Assembly: GCA_028527945.1 (NCBI GenBank) | Contig: JAQQAK010000334.1 | Location: 1 to 6,221 of the forward strand | Direction: 5' to 3' | Origin: Spirochaetaceae bacterium | GTDB lineage: Bacteria; Spirochaetota; Spirochaetia; UBA9216 | Length of the DNA stretch: 6,221 bases | Notes under the pieces: model-generated | Databases searched by the model: none | What the model was told of the DNA's origin: nothing | The model's input: only the letters and a program-made list of their open reading frames with translations | Program-made: the position numbers and the translations under genes | Shown here: positions 1 through 5,979 of the stretch, in pieces | Numbering within the stretch: the stretch's first letter is position 1 | Layout: each line of letters starts with the position of its first letter

Positions 1-1341
1 AGTCACTTGCAAAAGATAATAATTCAAAGCGCCAAGAGCAATTGAGTGAGAAGTTTTATCCAAATCTTCTACTTCAGCTTCTCGTCCTTTATTCTTTATT
101 TCTTCAGCAGCCATCTCTGAAAGCTGTTTTACAAGATCATCAGCATCGACAACAGTTCCTTCACGTGACTTCATCTTTCCATCTGGAAGATTAACCATTC
201 CATATGAAAGATGTTTCAGGTCTTCGGCCCAATTATATCCCAGCTTCTTTAGAATATGAAAAAGAACCTTAAAATGATACTGCTGTTCTGAACCTACTAC
301 ATAAATAAGTTGATCAAACGGCCAATCATCATGCCGTGCAATAGCAGTTCCTAAATCCTGTGTCATATACAGAGTGGTTCCATCGCCGCGTAAAAGAACC
401 TTTTTATCAAGTTTTATTTCAGAAAGATCTATCCAGACAGAATTATCTTCTTCTTTATAAAAGACTCCATCTTCAAGACCTTTTAAAACCTGCTGTTTTC
501 CACCAGAATAAGTGTTGCTTTCATAGTAAACCTTATCAAAGCTAATACCTGTAGCTTTATAGGTTTCATTTATACCGTCTATCGTCCATTTGTTCATCAA
601 CTTCCAGAGTTCTGTAGTTTCAGGATCTCCGCTTTCCCATGCCTGAAGCATTTTTTGAGCATCCTTTAAGGCTTCTGGATTTTCTTTTGACCATTTATCA
701 AATTTAACATAGTAATCACCAACAAAATGATCACTTTTTATTTTTTCAGATTCAGGTGTTGCGCCTTCTCCGAATTGTTTATATGCCAGCATTGATTTAC
801 AAATATGTATTCCCCTATCGTTTATAAGGTTTACCTTCATAACCTCTGCGCCGGCAGCTTCAAGTATTCTTGCTACAGCAGAACCTATAGAGTCATTTCT
901 TAAATGCCCAAGATGTAAAGGTTTATTTGTATTTGGGCAAGAAAATTCAATCATAATTTTCTTGCCTGAATATCTGTCAACCTTTCCATAAGATTCTTTT
1001 TCAGATAAAACAGACTCAATCACCTCTTTTGCGTTATTGGACATATCTATTTTAACATTTACATAAGCTCCTGCCTGAAGTATGCTTCCATAATTTTCAG
1101 CTTCTGAATTCTCTTTTAAAGCTTCAATTACCGATGCGGCAATATCATTGGGAGATTTCCTGAATACTTTAGCAAATGGAAACATTGCAAAAGCGAAATC
1201 CCCCATTTCAGGATTAGGCGGAGTTCCTACAATAATACTGTCAGAACTTTCTATTGAGATATCATCTATTCCATTATTTTCAGCAACTGCCTTGAGAGCT
1301 TCATATATATACTTCTGCCATGTTTCTTTTAAAGCAGTCAT
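1..1341 (-). CDS. argS: Arginyl-tRNA synthetase (ArgRS), C-terminus cut off by window edge
   Basis: Class I aminoacyl-tRNA synthetase that charges tRNA-Arg with arginine in the cytosol, using ATP. The 447 visible residues run from the ATG at 1341-1339 to the window edge without a stop. The N-terminal domain (about residues 1-115) carries GTPPNPEMGDFAFAMF. The catalytic Rossmann domain follows, with CPNTNKPLHLGHLRND around 135-149 containing the HIGH signature as HLGH (143-146), and VNLINDRGIHICKSM just after it. The KMSKS equivalent is KMKSR (389-393) followed by EGTVVDADDL. ALNYYLLQ at the edge begins the helical anticodon-binding domain. Bacterial ArgRS is usually 550-600 residues, so roughly 100-150 C-terminal residues lie outside. 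The start is fixed by a strong GGAGG site six bases upstream. It lies downstream of pgeF on the same strand with a 104-bp gap. Identification is secure; whether it shares a transcript with pgeF is inference. Confidence 0.97.
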   Translation of the reverse strand, partial: MTALKETWQKYIYEALKAVAENNGIDDISIESSDSIIVGTPPNPEMGDFAFAMFPFAKVFRKSPNDIAASVIEALKENSEAENYGSILQAGAYVNVKIDMSNNAKEVIESVLSEKESYGKVDRYSGKKIMIEFSCPNTNKPLHLGHLRNDSIGSAVARILEAAGAEVMKVNLINDRGIHICKSMLAYKQFGEGATPESEKIKSDHFVGDYYVKFDKWSKENPEALKDAQKMLQAWESGDPETTELWKLMNKWTIDGINETYKATGISFDKVYYESNTYSGGKQQVLKGLEDGVFYKEEDNSVWIDLSEIKLDKKVLLRGDGTTLYMTQDLGTAIARHDDWPFDQLIYVVGSEQQYHFKVLFHILKKLGYNWAEDLKHLSYGMVNLPDGKMKSREGTVVDADDLVKQLSEMAAEEIKNKGREAEVEDLDKTSHSIALGALNYYLLQVT

Positions 1342-1445
1342 ATCTAACCTCCGGTTAAAATTTAAAATAAAGAAGGCACTTTCAAAATAATCTTTATTTA
1401 TGAAGTTTTCGAAAGAGTCTTGGGATTAACAATAATTGCACATTA
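1342..1445 (-). other. 104-bp pgeF-argS intergenic gap
   Basis: AT-rich spacer between pgeF and argS. Just after the pgeF stop there is a short A/T-only inverted repeat (AATAAT, loop, ATTATT). It has no GC stem and no T-run after it, so it is not a credible intrinsic terminator. I see no convincing -35/-10 pair for argS either. Read-through from pgeF is therefore plausible, but a weak internal promoter cannot be excluded. Confidence 0.5.
1348..1352 (-). promoter_or_regulatory. Strong ribosome binding site of argS
   Basis: On the minus strand GGAGG sits six bases before the argS ATG. It fixes the start codon. By contrast, pgeF and the 561-residue gene upstream have no comparable site. Confidence 0.85.
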
Positions 1446-2147
1446 TTAAAGCTGATTCAAGTAACTAATAACAAACATCAAAGTATAGTTTTCAGCACCT
1501 TCTCGCCTGAAAGATCCATATTTTTTTTCATTACAACAAGTACATGATTCATTACAAATAATTTTGTCTACACCATTTTCTTTCAAAATATTTTTATTTG
1601 CATTATCAAGAGACAAAAACCATTGCCCATCCCTTTTTACAGCAGAATCAGCACCCCACTCTTTATTGAATAAAAGAGCTCTGTTTTCATCAACATTATA
1701 ACAGCAGCTTCTTATTGAAGGACCAAGAAGCGCGGTAATTTCAGAAGGTTCACTTCCATAAAGTTTTTTCATTTTTTTAATAGCTTCTTCAACAATACCT
1801 GTTCCTTTCCAACCACTATGAACAATCGCTCTAACATCATTTTTCTTGTCGTGCAGAAAAACAGGCATGCAATCCGCGACTGTCACAGCTATTGCAGCAT
1901 TTTTATCTGCTGTAACTATACCGTCAGCTTCTATTACCTGCTGCTGCAAGCACTCATCTGTCGATATAACTTTTTTAGAATGCTGTTGTTTTACAAAATA
2001 AACCTTTTCAGGCACAAGCCCTTCTTTTTTCAGTATTTTTATTCTGTTTCTATTATCTTTTTCAAAAGATTTTCCAACTGAACCTGCTTTCAGTAAAGAC
2101 ATCTTCAGAATATAACCATTAAGTTCAAGCAATTTCTCTGTATACAC
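1446..2147 (-). CDS. pgeF: Peptidoglycan editing factor PgeF (YfiH / DUF152 / multicopper-oxidase-like laccase-domain family)
   Basis: PgeF/YfiH proteins are cytosolic enzymes that clear peptidoglycan precursors carrying L-Ser instead of L-Ala at position 1 of the stem peptide. Older annotations call them laccase or polyphenol oxidase. Family marks visible in the 233 residues are QQH with H56, ADGIVTADKNAAIAVTVADCMPVF with C93, VHSGWKGT with H110, LGPSIRSCCYNV (141-152), and a C-terminal CTCC...YGSFRREG block (202-217). H56, C93 and H110 match the family's His/Cys/His metal site. The usual QxHG is QQHS here. The start is GTG at 2147-2145, overlapping the upstream TAG by one base (TAGTG). The in-frame ATG at codon 16 has no better ribosome site, and starting there would trim an N-terminal strand, so GTG is preferred. 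The N-terminus is short compared with E. coli YfiH. Translational coupling to the upstream gene is likely. Confidence 0.92.
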   Translation of the reverse strand: MYTEKLLELNGYILKMSLLKAGSVGKSFEKDNRNRIKILKKEGLVPEKVYFVKQQHSKKVISTDECLQQQVIEADGIVTADKNAAIAVTVADCMPVFLHDKKNDVRAIVHSGWKGTGIVEEAIKKMKKLYGSEPSEITALLGPSIRSCCYNVDENRALLFNKEWGADSAVKRDGQWFLSLDNANKNILKENGVDKIICNESCTCCNEKKYGSFRREGAENYTLMFVISYLNQL

Positions 2148-3832
2148 TAAATTTGTTCCACTATTTCTGAATTTTCCAAAGCTATTATATCCTGTAATAT
2201 CTTGTTAAAATTATTAATATCTTCATACATTTCATTTAAATCAATTATGAAATCATTACTCTGAAGTGATATCAGCTTTGCAAGATTAGAAAGGCTATCA
2301 TATTTTCCACCAGACTTTCCATACAAAATGCCATAAACAACATTTATTATTTTTGTAAAACAATCTATAGCTGTATCAAGTATACTTCTGGCAGTGTCTA
2401 CAGGAGAAACACTAACCACTTCTTTTGGGGCCTCTTCTTCAGGCTGAGTTTTTACATGCTCATCAATTTCTTCAACATCTGAATTATCAGATTTATAATT
2501 CGGATCTATAAACTTCTTGAGATCATGAAATACTTTTATAAGAGTTGTATAAGCTTCAGTAATTTCATCTCTATTACTTTTCTTATAAAATCTTCCATCT
2601 TTGATAATCTTTTTTAAAATATCATTCATGGTCATAGTGAATTTAGTCTTAAAAAATGATTCTAAAAACGCGCAACTGACCTTAAAAACTCCATCATAAT
2701 TTTTCAGAGTAGGAAGCTCGGGCTTTTCAAGATACATTCTAATATCACGGTAAATTCTTTGTCTGTTTTTTTCCATAAAGAATACACGATAATTATCTTC
2801 TGCCCTTTTTTGCCAATAACTGGAATACAATTTAAACCAATCTTCACCACCACCAATATTCTTTGGTTGATAATCCAAACTGTTTTTTATAATTTTTAAG
2901 ATTCTTTCAAGACTCACTTTTTGATTAAAATATCTAATATCGTCTAAAGACTTCTGAGCTGTTGTAAAAAATTTTTCAAGCTCATTACCAAGTTCTTCTG
3001 ACTCATCAAGTTTAACACCGTTATTACTATATAAATACAAAGCTTCAAGAAGTTTTTTATCAGGGGGGACTTTAAATGAAAAAAGAAGATTAGAGAGCTT
3101 TTCAAGTGAAGAATCTATATCAGAAAATCTGCAAGACTTAAAATCACGTTCATTTTTAACAACAAAAAACTTTTCTATTTGTTTAAAATTAAAACGTACT
3201 AGATCTCCGAGTACTGCTATTGTCCGTGATTCTACAAACATTGATTTTCTCAGATCTCCTGTTACTTTACCAAGTGTTTTTTCAAGCTCTGATAAAACCT
3301 CTTTTTTCAAATCAAACTCATTAATTATACCTGTCTTCTTTTCTATGAAACTAAAATCTGTACATAATCTTAACTGGTTATCTATCTCAGGTATTTTAAA
3401 ACTTCCTAAATATGTTAAAAACTCATCCCGGTTTGCTCCAGTCGCCATTTCTATATAGGGTTTGAAAAATTTTATTGCTTCACAAAGTTCGATTATCTCA
3501 TCAAGAAAAGGTTCATATAATTCAAACCTTGATAAAGAAATTGCCCCATTGCAATCTTTCAAAACCTCACGTTCAAGTCTTTTCAGAAGAACACTCTCAG
3601 TAATCTGATATTTATCTTTTCCTGAAAAAAATGATTTTAAAACAACAAGAATCTTATTAAAAAAACTTAATTCATTATACTCATTTTCAAGATCAACTTT
3701 TTCTTCAAGTTCAAATTCTACCATTGGGACTGCTTCTATTACTGTTTCAGGTGTTAACTTGTCAAGAAGTTCACGCCGTTCTAAAGGATTAAGCTCCCTT
3801 ACAAGCTTGTCAAATGTCTCAGAATTATCCAT
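2147..3832 (-). CDS. Uncharacterised DUF5312-like protein (spirochaete family, unknown function)
   Basis: I do not know a function for this 561-residue protein. The opening (FDKLVRELNPLERRELLDKL), the FFNKILVVLKSFFSGKDK segment (57-74) and the following LLKRLEREV resemble what I recall as DUF5312, a family mainly of treponemes; this is memory-based and needs an HMM check. It is charged, Lys/Glu-rich and probably mostly helical. There is no signal peptide and no clear membrane helix: the hydrophobic stretch at 57-70 is short and amphipathic. An acidic, proline-containing linker (about 446-475, with DVEEIDEH and PEEEAPKE) separates a large N-terminal part from a C-terminal helical piece of about 85 residues. 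No catalytic motif is visible. The start is the ATG at 3832-3830, without a recognisable Shine-Dalgarno site. It ends by overlapping pgeF by one base, which suggests co-translation but does not by itself imply a cell-wall role. Confidence 0.75.
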   Translation of the reverse strand: MDNSETFDKLVRELNPLERRELLDKLTPETVIEAVPMVEFELEEKVDLENEYNELSFFNKILVVLKSFFSGKDKYQITESVLLKRLEREVLKDCNGAISLSRFELYEPFLDEIIELCEAIKFFKPYIEMATGANRDEFLTYLGSFKIPEIDNQLRLCTDFSFIEKKTGIINEFDLKKEVLSELEKTLGKVTGDLRKSMFVESRTIAVLGDLVRFNFKQIEKFFVVKNERDFKSCRFSDIDSSLEKLSNLLFSFKVPPDKKLLEALYLYSNNGVKLDESEELGNELEKFFTTAQKSLDDIRYFNQKVSLERILKIIKNSLDYQPKNIGGGEDWFKLYSSYWQKRAEDNYRVFFMEKNRQRIYRDIRMYLEKPELPTLKNYDGVFKVSCAFLESFFKTKFTMTMNDILKKIIKDGRFYKKSNRDEITEAYTTLIKVFHDLKKFIDPNYKSDNSDVEEIDEHVKTQPEEEAPKEVVSVSPVDTARSILDTAIDCFTKIINVVYGILYGKSGGKYDSLSNLAKLISLQSNDFIIDLNEMYEDINNFNKILQDIIALENSEIVEQI

Positions 3833-3878
3833 AATTAAAACATTCTAATATATTTTCCAATGAAAAAAAATCTAATTT

Positions 3879-3908
3879 TCTATAATATAAAATTTTTATT
3901 CAATTCAA
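3879..3908 (-). promoter_or_regulatory. Candidate promoter for the DUF5312-like gene-pgeF unit
   Basis: On the minus strand a TTGAAT (3908-3903) and a TATAGA (3884-3879) are separated by 18 bases, which would start the transcript about 40 bases before the ATG at 3832. The surroundings are so AT-rich that such boxes arise by chance, so this is only the best candidate. Confidence 0.35.
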
Positions 3909-4012
3909 GACTGTAATAACATGTTTTATCACAAGAAATATCACATTTTTAACGCAGGAATAGAAAAACTTTACTCTAACTGCAATAATTTAATAAATAT
4001 TTAAGCCTTATC

Positions 4013-4041
4013 TTGACAAAGTTGCTGTTCTATTCTAAGTT
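4013..4041 (+). promoter_or_regulatory. Probable sigma-70-type promoter of the ilv leader/ilvBN operon
   Basis: A perfect -35 box TTGACA (4013-4018) is followed after 17 bases by a weak -10 box TAAGTT (4036-4041), with an A/T-rich tract upstream. Transcription would begin around 4047-4050, almost exactly on the leader-peptide ATG at 4049. The -35 match is convincing; the exact -10 and start point are inferred. Confidence 0.6.
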
Positions 4042-4048
4042 TTTAGCT

Positions 4049-4135
4049 ATGAAAAGGATAGTTTCCAGCAAATCTATTATCTCTATTCTCAGTATTATTA
4101 TTCTACTCGGTAGTTACTCGAAAAAGGGAGATTGA
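4049..4135 (+). CDS. ilv leader peptide (28 residues, Ile/Leu/Val-rich attenuator peptide)
   Basis: A 28-codon frame from ATG to TGA, just before the ilvB terminator hairpin. It encodes Ile at positions 4, 10, 11, 13, 16, 17 and 18, Leu at 14, 19 and 20, and Val at 5. Residues 10-20 read IISILSIIILL. That is 11 of 28 codons for the three end products of the pathway encoded downstream, which is the hallmark of an amino-acid-sensing leader peptide. Seven serines are also present. The stop codon (4133-4135) lies on the boundary between RNA regions 1:2 and 2:3, where a terminating ribosome would block the antiterminator. There is no clear Shine-Dalgarno site. The predicted transcription start is within a few bases of the ATG, so initiation may be leaderless. 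The peptide itself probably has no function after translation. The alternative, a small hydrophobic membrane peptide, is less likely given the hairpins. Confidence 0.82.
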   Translation: MKRIVSSKSIISILSIIILLGSYSKKGD

Positions 4136-4152
4136 TTTGCTGGATATTATCC
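4056..4152 (+). promoter_or_regulatory. 1:2 (anti-antiterminator) long-range stem
   Basis: Positions 4056-4074 pair with 4134-4152 in one register: 17 Watson-Crick pairs, one G-U (4061/4147) and one T-T mismatch (4063/4145), including 11 perfect pairs between TCCAGCAAATC and GATTTGCTGGA. A small internal hairpin (CTAC 4103-4106 with GTAG 4110-4113) sits in the loop. The stem sequesters the 5' arm of the antiterminator. Confidence 0.72.
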
Positions 4153-4168
4153 ATTAGGCCGTTCTTCC
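4126..4168 (+). promoter_or_regulatory. 2:3 antiterminator hairpin
   Basis: Positions 4126-4145 pair with 4149-4168 around a 3-base loop. There are 12 Watson-Crick pairs, 5 G-U pairs and 3 mismatches; the tip GGAT/ATCC and the base GGGAGA/TCTTCC are the strongest parts. It takes up the whole 5' arm of the terminator, so the two cannot coexist. It is weaker than the terminator by inspection; no energy was computed. Confidence 0.6.
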
Positions 4169-4191
4169 GCGAGGATGAACGGCTTTTTTTT
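4156..4191 (+). terminator. Intrinsic terminator in the ilv leader (3:4 hairpin)
   Basis: The stem GCCGTTC (4158-4164)/GAACGGC (4177-4183) continues past a T-T mismatch into TCC/GGA, closing on a GCGA (GNRA-type) tetraloop at 4169-4172. A-U and G-U pairs can extend the base. Eight Ts (4184-4191) follow immediately. It lies 20 bases before the ilvB start and after its promoter, so it must be regulated or leaky rather than a simple gene-end terminator. Confidence 0.93.
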
Positions 4192-4199
4192 ATTCGTTT

Positions 4200-4206
4200 A
4201 AAGGAG
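4200..4206 (+). promoter_or_regulatory. Ribosome binding site of ilvB
   Basis: AAAGGAG lies five bases before the ilvB ATG and just beyond the terminator T-run, so ilvB translation initiates independently of the leader peptide. Confidence 0.88.
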
Positions 4207-4211
4207 TATTT

Positions 4212-5963
4212 ATGGTTTTTACTGGAGCAGAAATGGTTATCGAATGTCTACGAAAAGAAGGTGTAGATACCATATTTGGTTATCCCGGAGGTTATGTAAT
4301 ACCTGTATTTGACGCTCTTTACAGCGCGGAAGATATCAACGTAGTTCTTACTCGTCACGAACAGGCAGCAGTTCACGCGGCAGATGCTTATGCCAGAACA
4401 ACAGGAAAACCTGGTGTATGCCTTGTAACAAGCGGCCCAGGCGCGACAAACACTATTACAGGACTTGCTACTGCCAATTTTGACAGCGTTCCTCTTATAT
4501 GTATTTCAGGACAAGTTACCAGAAACATGATCGGCAATGATGCTTTTCAAGAAGCAGATTTTGTAGGAATCACAAGATCTGTAACAAAACATAATTTTAT
4601 AGTCACAGATCGTAATAAATTAGCAAAAAATCTAAAAGAATCGTTTTATATTGCTACAACAGGAAAACCTGCACCTGTAGTAATTGATATCCCCAAAGAT
4701 GTATTTCTTCAATCAGCTGAAGATTCCTACCCAGAAAGCGTTGACTTGCCAGGATACACCTTCCCTGGTAAAGGGCATAAAGGTCAAATAAGAAGAGCAG
4801 CAGAAGCAATTAACAAGGCTCAAAAGCCTTTATTATTTGCTGGCGGCGGAATAAATGTAGGAAACTCTTCTGAAATATTTCGTAAATTAGTCAAAGAGAC
4901 AGGAATCCCTGTTGTTACTTCATTAATGGGAATAGGCTCAATAGAATCTGATCATAAACTAAATCTTGGAATGCTAGGAATGCATGGAACATATACAGCA
5001 AACCTTGCAGTATCTGAATGTGATCTTTTATTCGGTATTGGAGTAAGATTTGATGACAGAGTAACAGGGGACACTTCAAAGTTTGCGCCTTCTGCTGAAA
5101 TCATACACCTTGATATTGATCCTGCGGCAATTTCCAAAAACATTCCTGTAGACATTCCTATAGTTGGAGATTGCGCTATGGTACTTGAAGAGCTTATTCC
5201 TCAAATTGAAAAAAAAGAGAGAAACAGCTGGACAACAAAGCTTTCTGACTGGAAAAAAAATGCTCCTTGCAAAAATATTTATGAAGGAGAAAATGCTAAC
5301 TGCCCAGATACTGATAAATTAATGCCTATTGAAGTCATTTCAAGTGTTAATTCAAAATTCAAGGATTCTATAGTAACAACAGAAGTTGGACAGAATCAAA
5401 TGTGGACAGCTCTATACTGGAACTTTCAGAAACAAAGAACAATGATAACTTCAGGAGGCCTAGGAACCATGGGTTACGGTTTTCCTGCAGCAATAGGCGC
5501 GGCATTAGCCAATCCAGGAAAACGTGTTATCGCAATAGCTGGAGACGGCTCTTTGCAAATGAATATCCAGGAAATGGCTACCGCAGTAAAAAACAAACTG
5601 CCAATTGTAATAGTAATACTTAACAACGGTTTTCTTGGCATGGTCAGGCAATGGCAGGAAATCTTCCATAACAAGAGATATTCTTCTACCTATCTTAATG
5701 ATGTAGAAGTTCTTGGAAAAGAAGAACAAGTCACCCCGGATGGAAGTCCTGATTTTGTAAAACTTGCAGATGCTTACGGCGCAAAAGGTTTTAGAGTATT
5801 TAATCTGGAAGAACTTGATGAAGCCTTAAACGAAGCTGAAAATCATACAGACGGCCCCATCATTATAGATTGCATAATTGAACCGGAAGCTAATGTTTTC
5901 CCTATGGTTGCTCCCGGAGCAGGATTAACAGATATGATTTTCAGTGTTGAAAAACAAAACTAA
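4212..5963 (+). CDS. ilvB: Acetolactate synthase (acetohydroxyacid synthase) large, catalytic subunit
   Basis: Cytosolic ThDP-, FAD- and Mg-dependent enzyme. It condenses two pyruvates to 2-acetolactate (valine/leucine branch), or pyruvate with 2-oxobutyrate to 2-aceto-2-hydroxybutyrate (isoleucine branch). The 583 residues fit the family length. Visible marks are GYPGGYVIPVFDAL (23-36), the catalytic Glu50 in LTRHEQAAVHAADAYAR, and SGPGATNTITGLATA (74-88). The central FAD-binding domain (about 190-330) contains FAGGGIN and GIGVRFDDRVTGD. The C-terminal ThDP domain has the GDG...NN motif (GDG 444-446, NN 471-472) and MVRQWQEIF with Trp481 at the substrate channel. Compared from memory with E. 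coli IlvI, residues about 495-512 form an extra loop of about 14 residues before SPDFVKLADAYG. The start is supported by a strong ribosome site. It is the first gene after the attenuator and is followed 16 bases later by its regulatory subunit. ilvB/ilvI/ilvG paralogues cannot be told apart here. Confidence 0.97.
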   Translation: MVFTGAEMVIECLRKEGVDTIFGYPGGYVIPVFDALYSAEDINVVLTRHEQAAVHAADAYARTTGKPGVCLVTSGPGATNTITGLATANFDSVPLICISGQVTRNMIGNDAFQEADFVGITRSVTKHNFIVTDRNKLAKNLKESFYIATTGKPAPVVIDIPKDVFLQSAEDSYPESVDLPGYTFPGKGHKGQIRRAAEAINKAQKPLLFAGGGINVGNSSEIFRKLVKETGIPVVTSLMGIGSIESDHKLNLGMLGMHGTYTANLAVSECDLLFGIGVRFDDRVTGDTSKFAPSAEIIHLDIDPAAISKNIPVDIPIVGDCAMVLEELIPQIEKKERNSWTTKLSDWKKNAPCKNIYEGENANCPDTDKLMPIEVISSVNSKFKDSIVTTEVGQNQMWTALYWNFQKQRTMITSGGLGTMGYGFPAAIGAALANPGKRVIAIAGDGSLQMNIQEMATAVKNKLPIVIVILNNGFLGMVRQWQEIFHNKRYSSTYLNDVEVLGKEEQVTPDGSPDFVKLADAYGAKGFRVFNLEELDEALNEAENHTDGPIIIDCIIEPEANVFPMVAPGAGLTDMIFSVEKQN

Positions 5964-5968
5964 ACGCC

Positions 5969-5973
5969 AGGAG
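5969..5973 (+). promoter_or_regulatory. Ribosome binding site of ilvN/ilvH
   Basis: AGGAG ends six bases before the ATG at 5980, inside the 16-base gap after the ilvB stop. It fixes the start of the small subunit. Confidence 0.85.
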
Positions 5974-5979
5974 AAATAG

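Larger units (their letters stand above)
3833..4048. other. AT-rich divergent promoter region
   Basis: Non-coding stretch between the minus-strand block and the ilv leader. It holds the candidate minus-strand promoter near 3879-3908 and, at its right end, the ilv promoter preceded by an A/T-rich tract (about 3985-4004) that could act as an UP element. I see no RNA gene, no clear operator dyad and no other repeat in the middle part (3909-4010). Confidence 0.6.
4049..4191 (+). promoter_or_regulatory. Ribosome-mediated transcription attenuator of ilvBN
   Basis: This unit combines the Ile-rich leader peptide with three competing stems. Region 1 (4056-4074) pairs with region 2 (4134-4152). Region 2, extended to 4126-4145, pairs with region 3 (4149-4168). 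Region 3 (4156-4168) pairs with region 4 (4173-4185) to form the terminator. The proposed logic, by analogy with enteric ilv/trp attenuation, has two outcomes. With Ile-tRNA plentiful, the ribosome reaches the stop codon at 4133, covers region 2 and lets the terminator form. With Ile-tRNA scarce, it stalls around 4076-4102, masks or blocks region 1 and leaves region 2 free to form the antiterminator. Without translation the 1:2 stem forms and termination is the default. The pairings are visible in the sequence; the mechanism is inferred. Confidence 0.78.

Noticed and set aside
360..545. Plus-strand open frame of 61 codons
   Set aside because: Antisense to the well-conserved argS catalytic region; no ribosome site or recognisable product.
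1148..1390. Plus-strand open frame of 80 codons
   Set aside because: Mostly antisense to the argS N-terminal domain; its translation looks like a shadow of that gene.
1379..1416. Imperfect inverted repeat (CTTTCAAAA ... TTTTCGAAAG) between pgeF and argS
   Set aside because: The stem is short, A/T-rich and bulged, has no T-run and a long loop. It is too weak for a terminator or operator call.
1818..2081. Plus-strand open frame of 87 codons
   Set aside because: Lies entirely antisense to pgeF, with Phe/Tyr/Ile-rich composition expected from the complement of an A-rich gene.
3881..3886. Plus-strand TATAAT as a second ilv promoter
   Set aside because: No acceptable -35 box 16-18 bases upstream. 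It is more likely the complement of the minus-strand promoter area in A/T-rich DNA.
3921..4004. 27-codon open frame in the divergent intergenic region
   Set aside because: No ribosome site, AT-rich random-looking composition, and it lies upstream of the likely promoter. It probably occurs by chance.
4049..4135. Small hydrophobic membrane peptide or toxin
   Set aside because: The hydrophobic core is made almost only of Ile and Leu codons and is embedded in competing hairpins before a terminator and ilvB, so an attenuator leader is the simpler reading.
4049..4191. T-box riboswitch for isoleucyl-tRNA in front of ilvB
   Set aside because: The conserved T-box sequence (TGGNACCGCG type) and a Stem I architecture are not visible, and the leader is only about 140 bases. 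The Ile-rich leader frame explains amino acid sensing better.
4952..5155. Minus-strand open frame inside ilvB
   Set aside because: Overlaps the FAD-domain coding sequence of ilvB with no supporting start signals; a shadow frame.
5402..5729. Three overlapping open frames (one plus, two minus) inside ilvB
   Set aside because: All overlap the ThDP-binding region, whose true frame is certain; none has a ribosome site or a recognisable domain.
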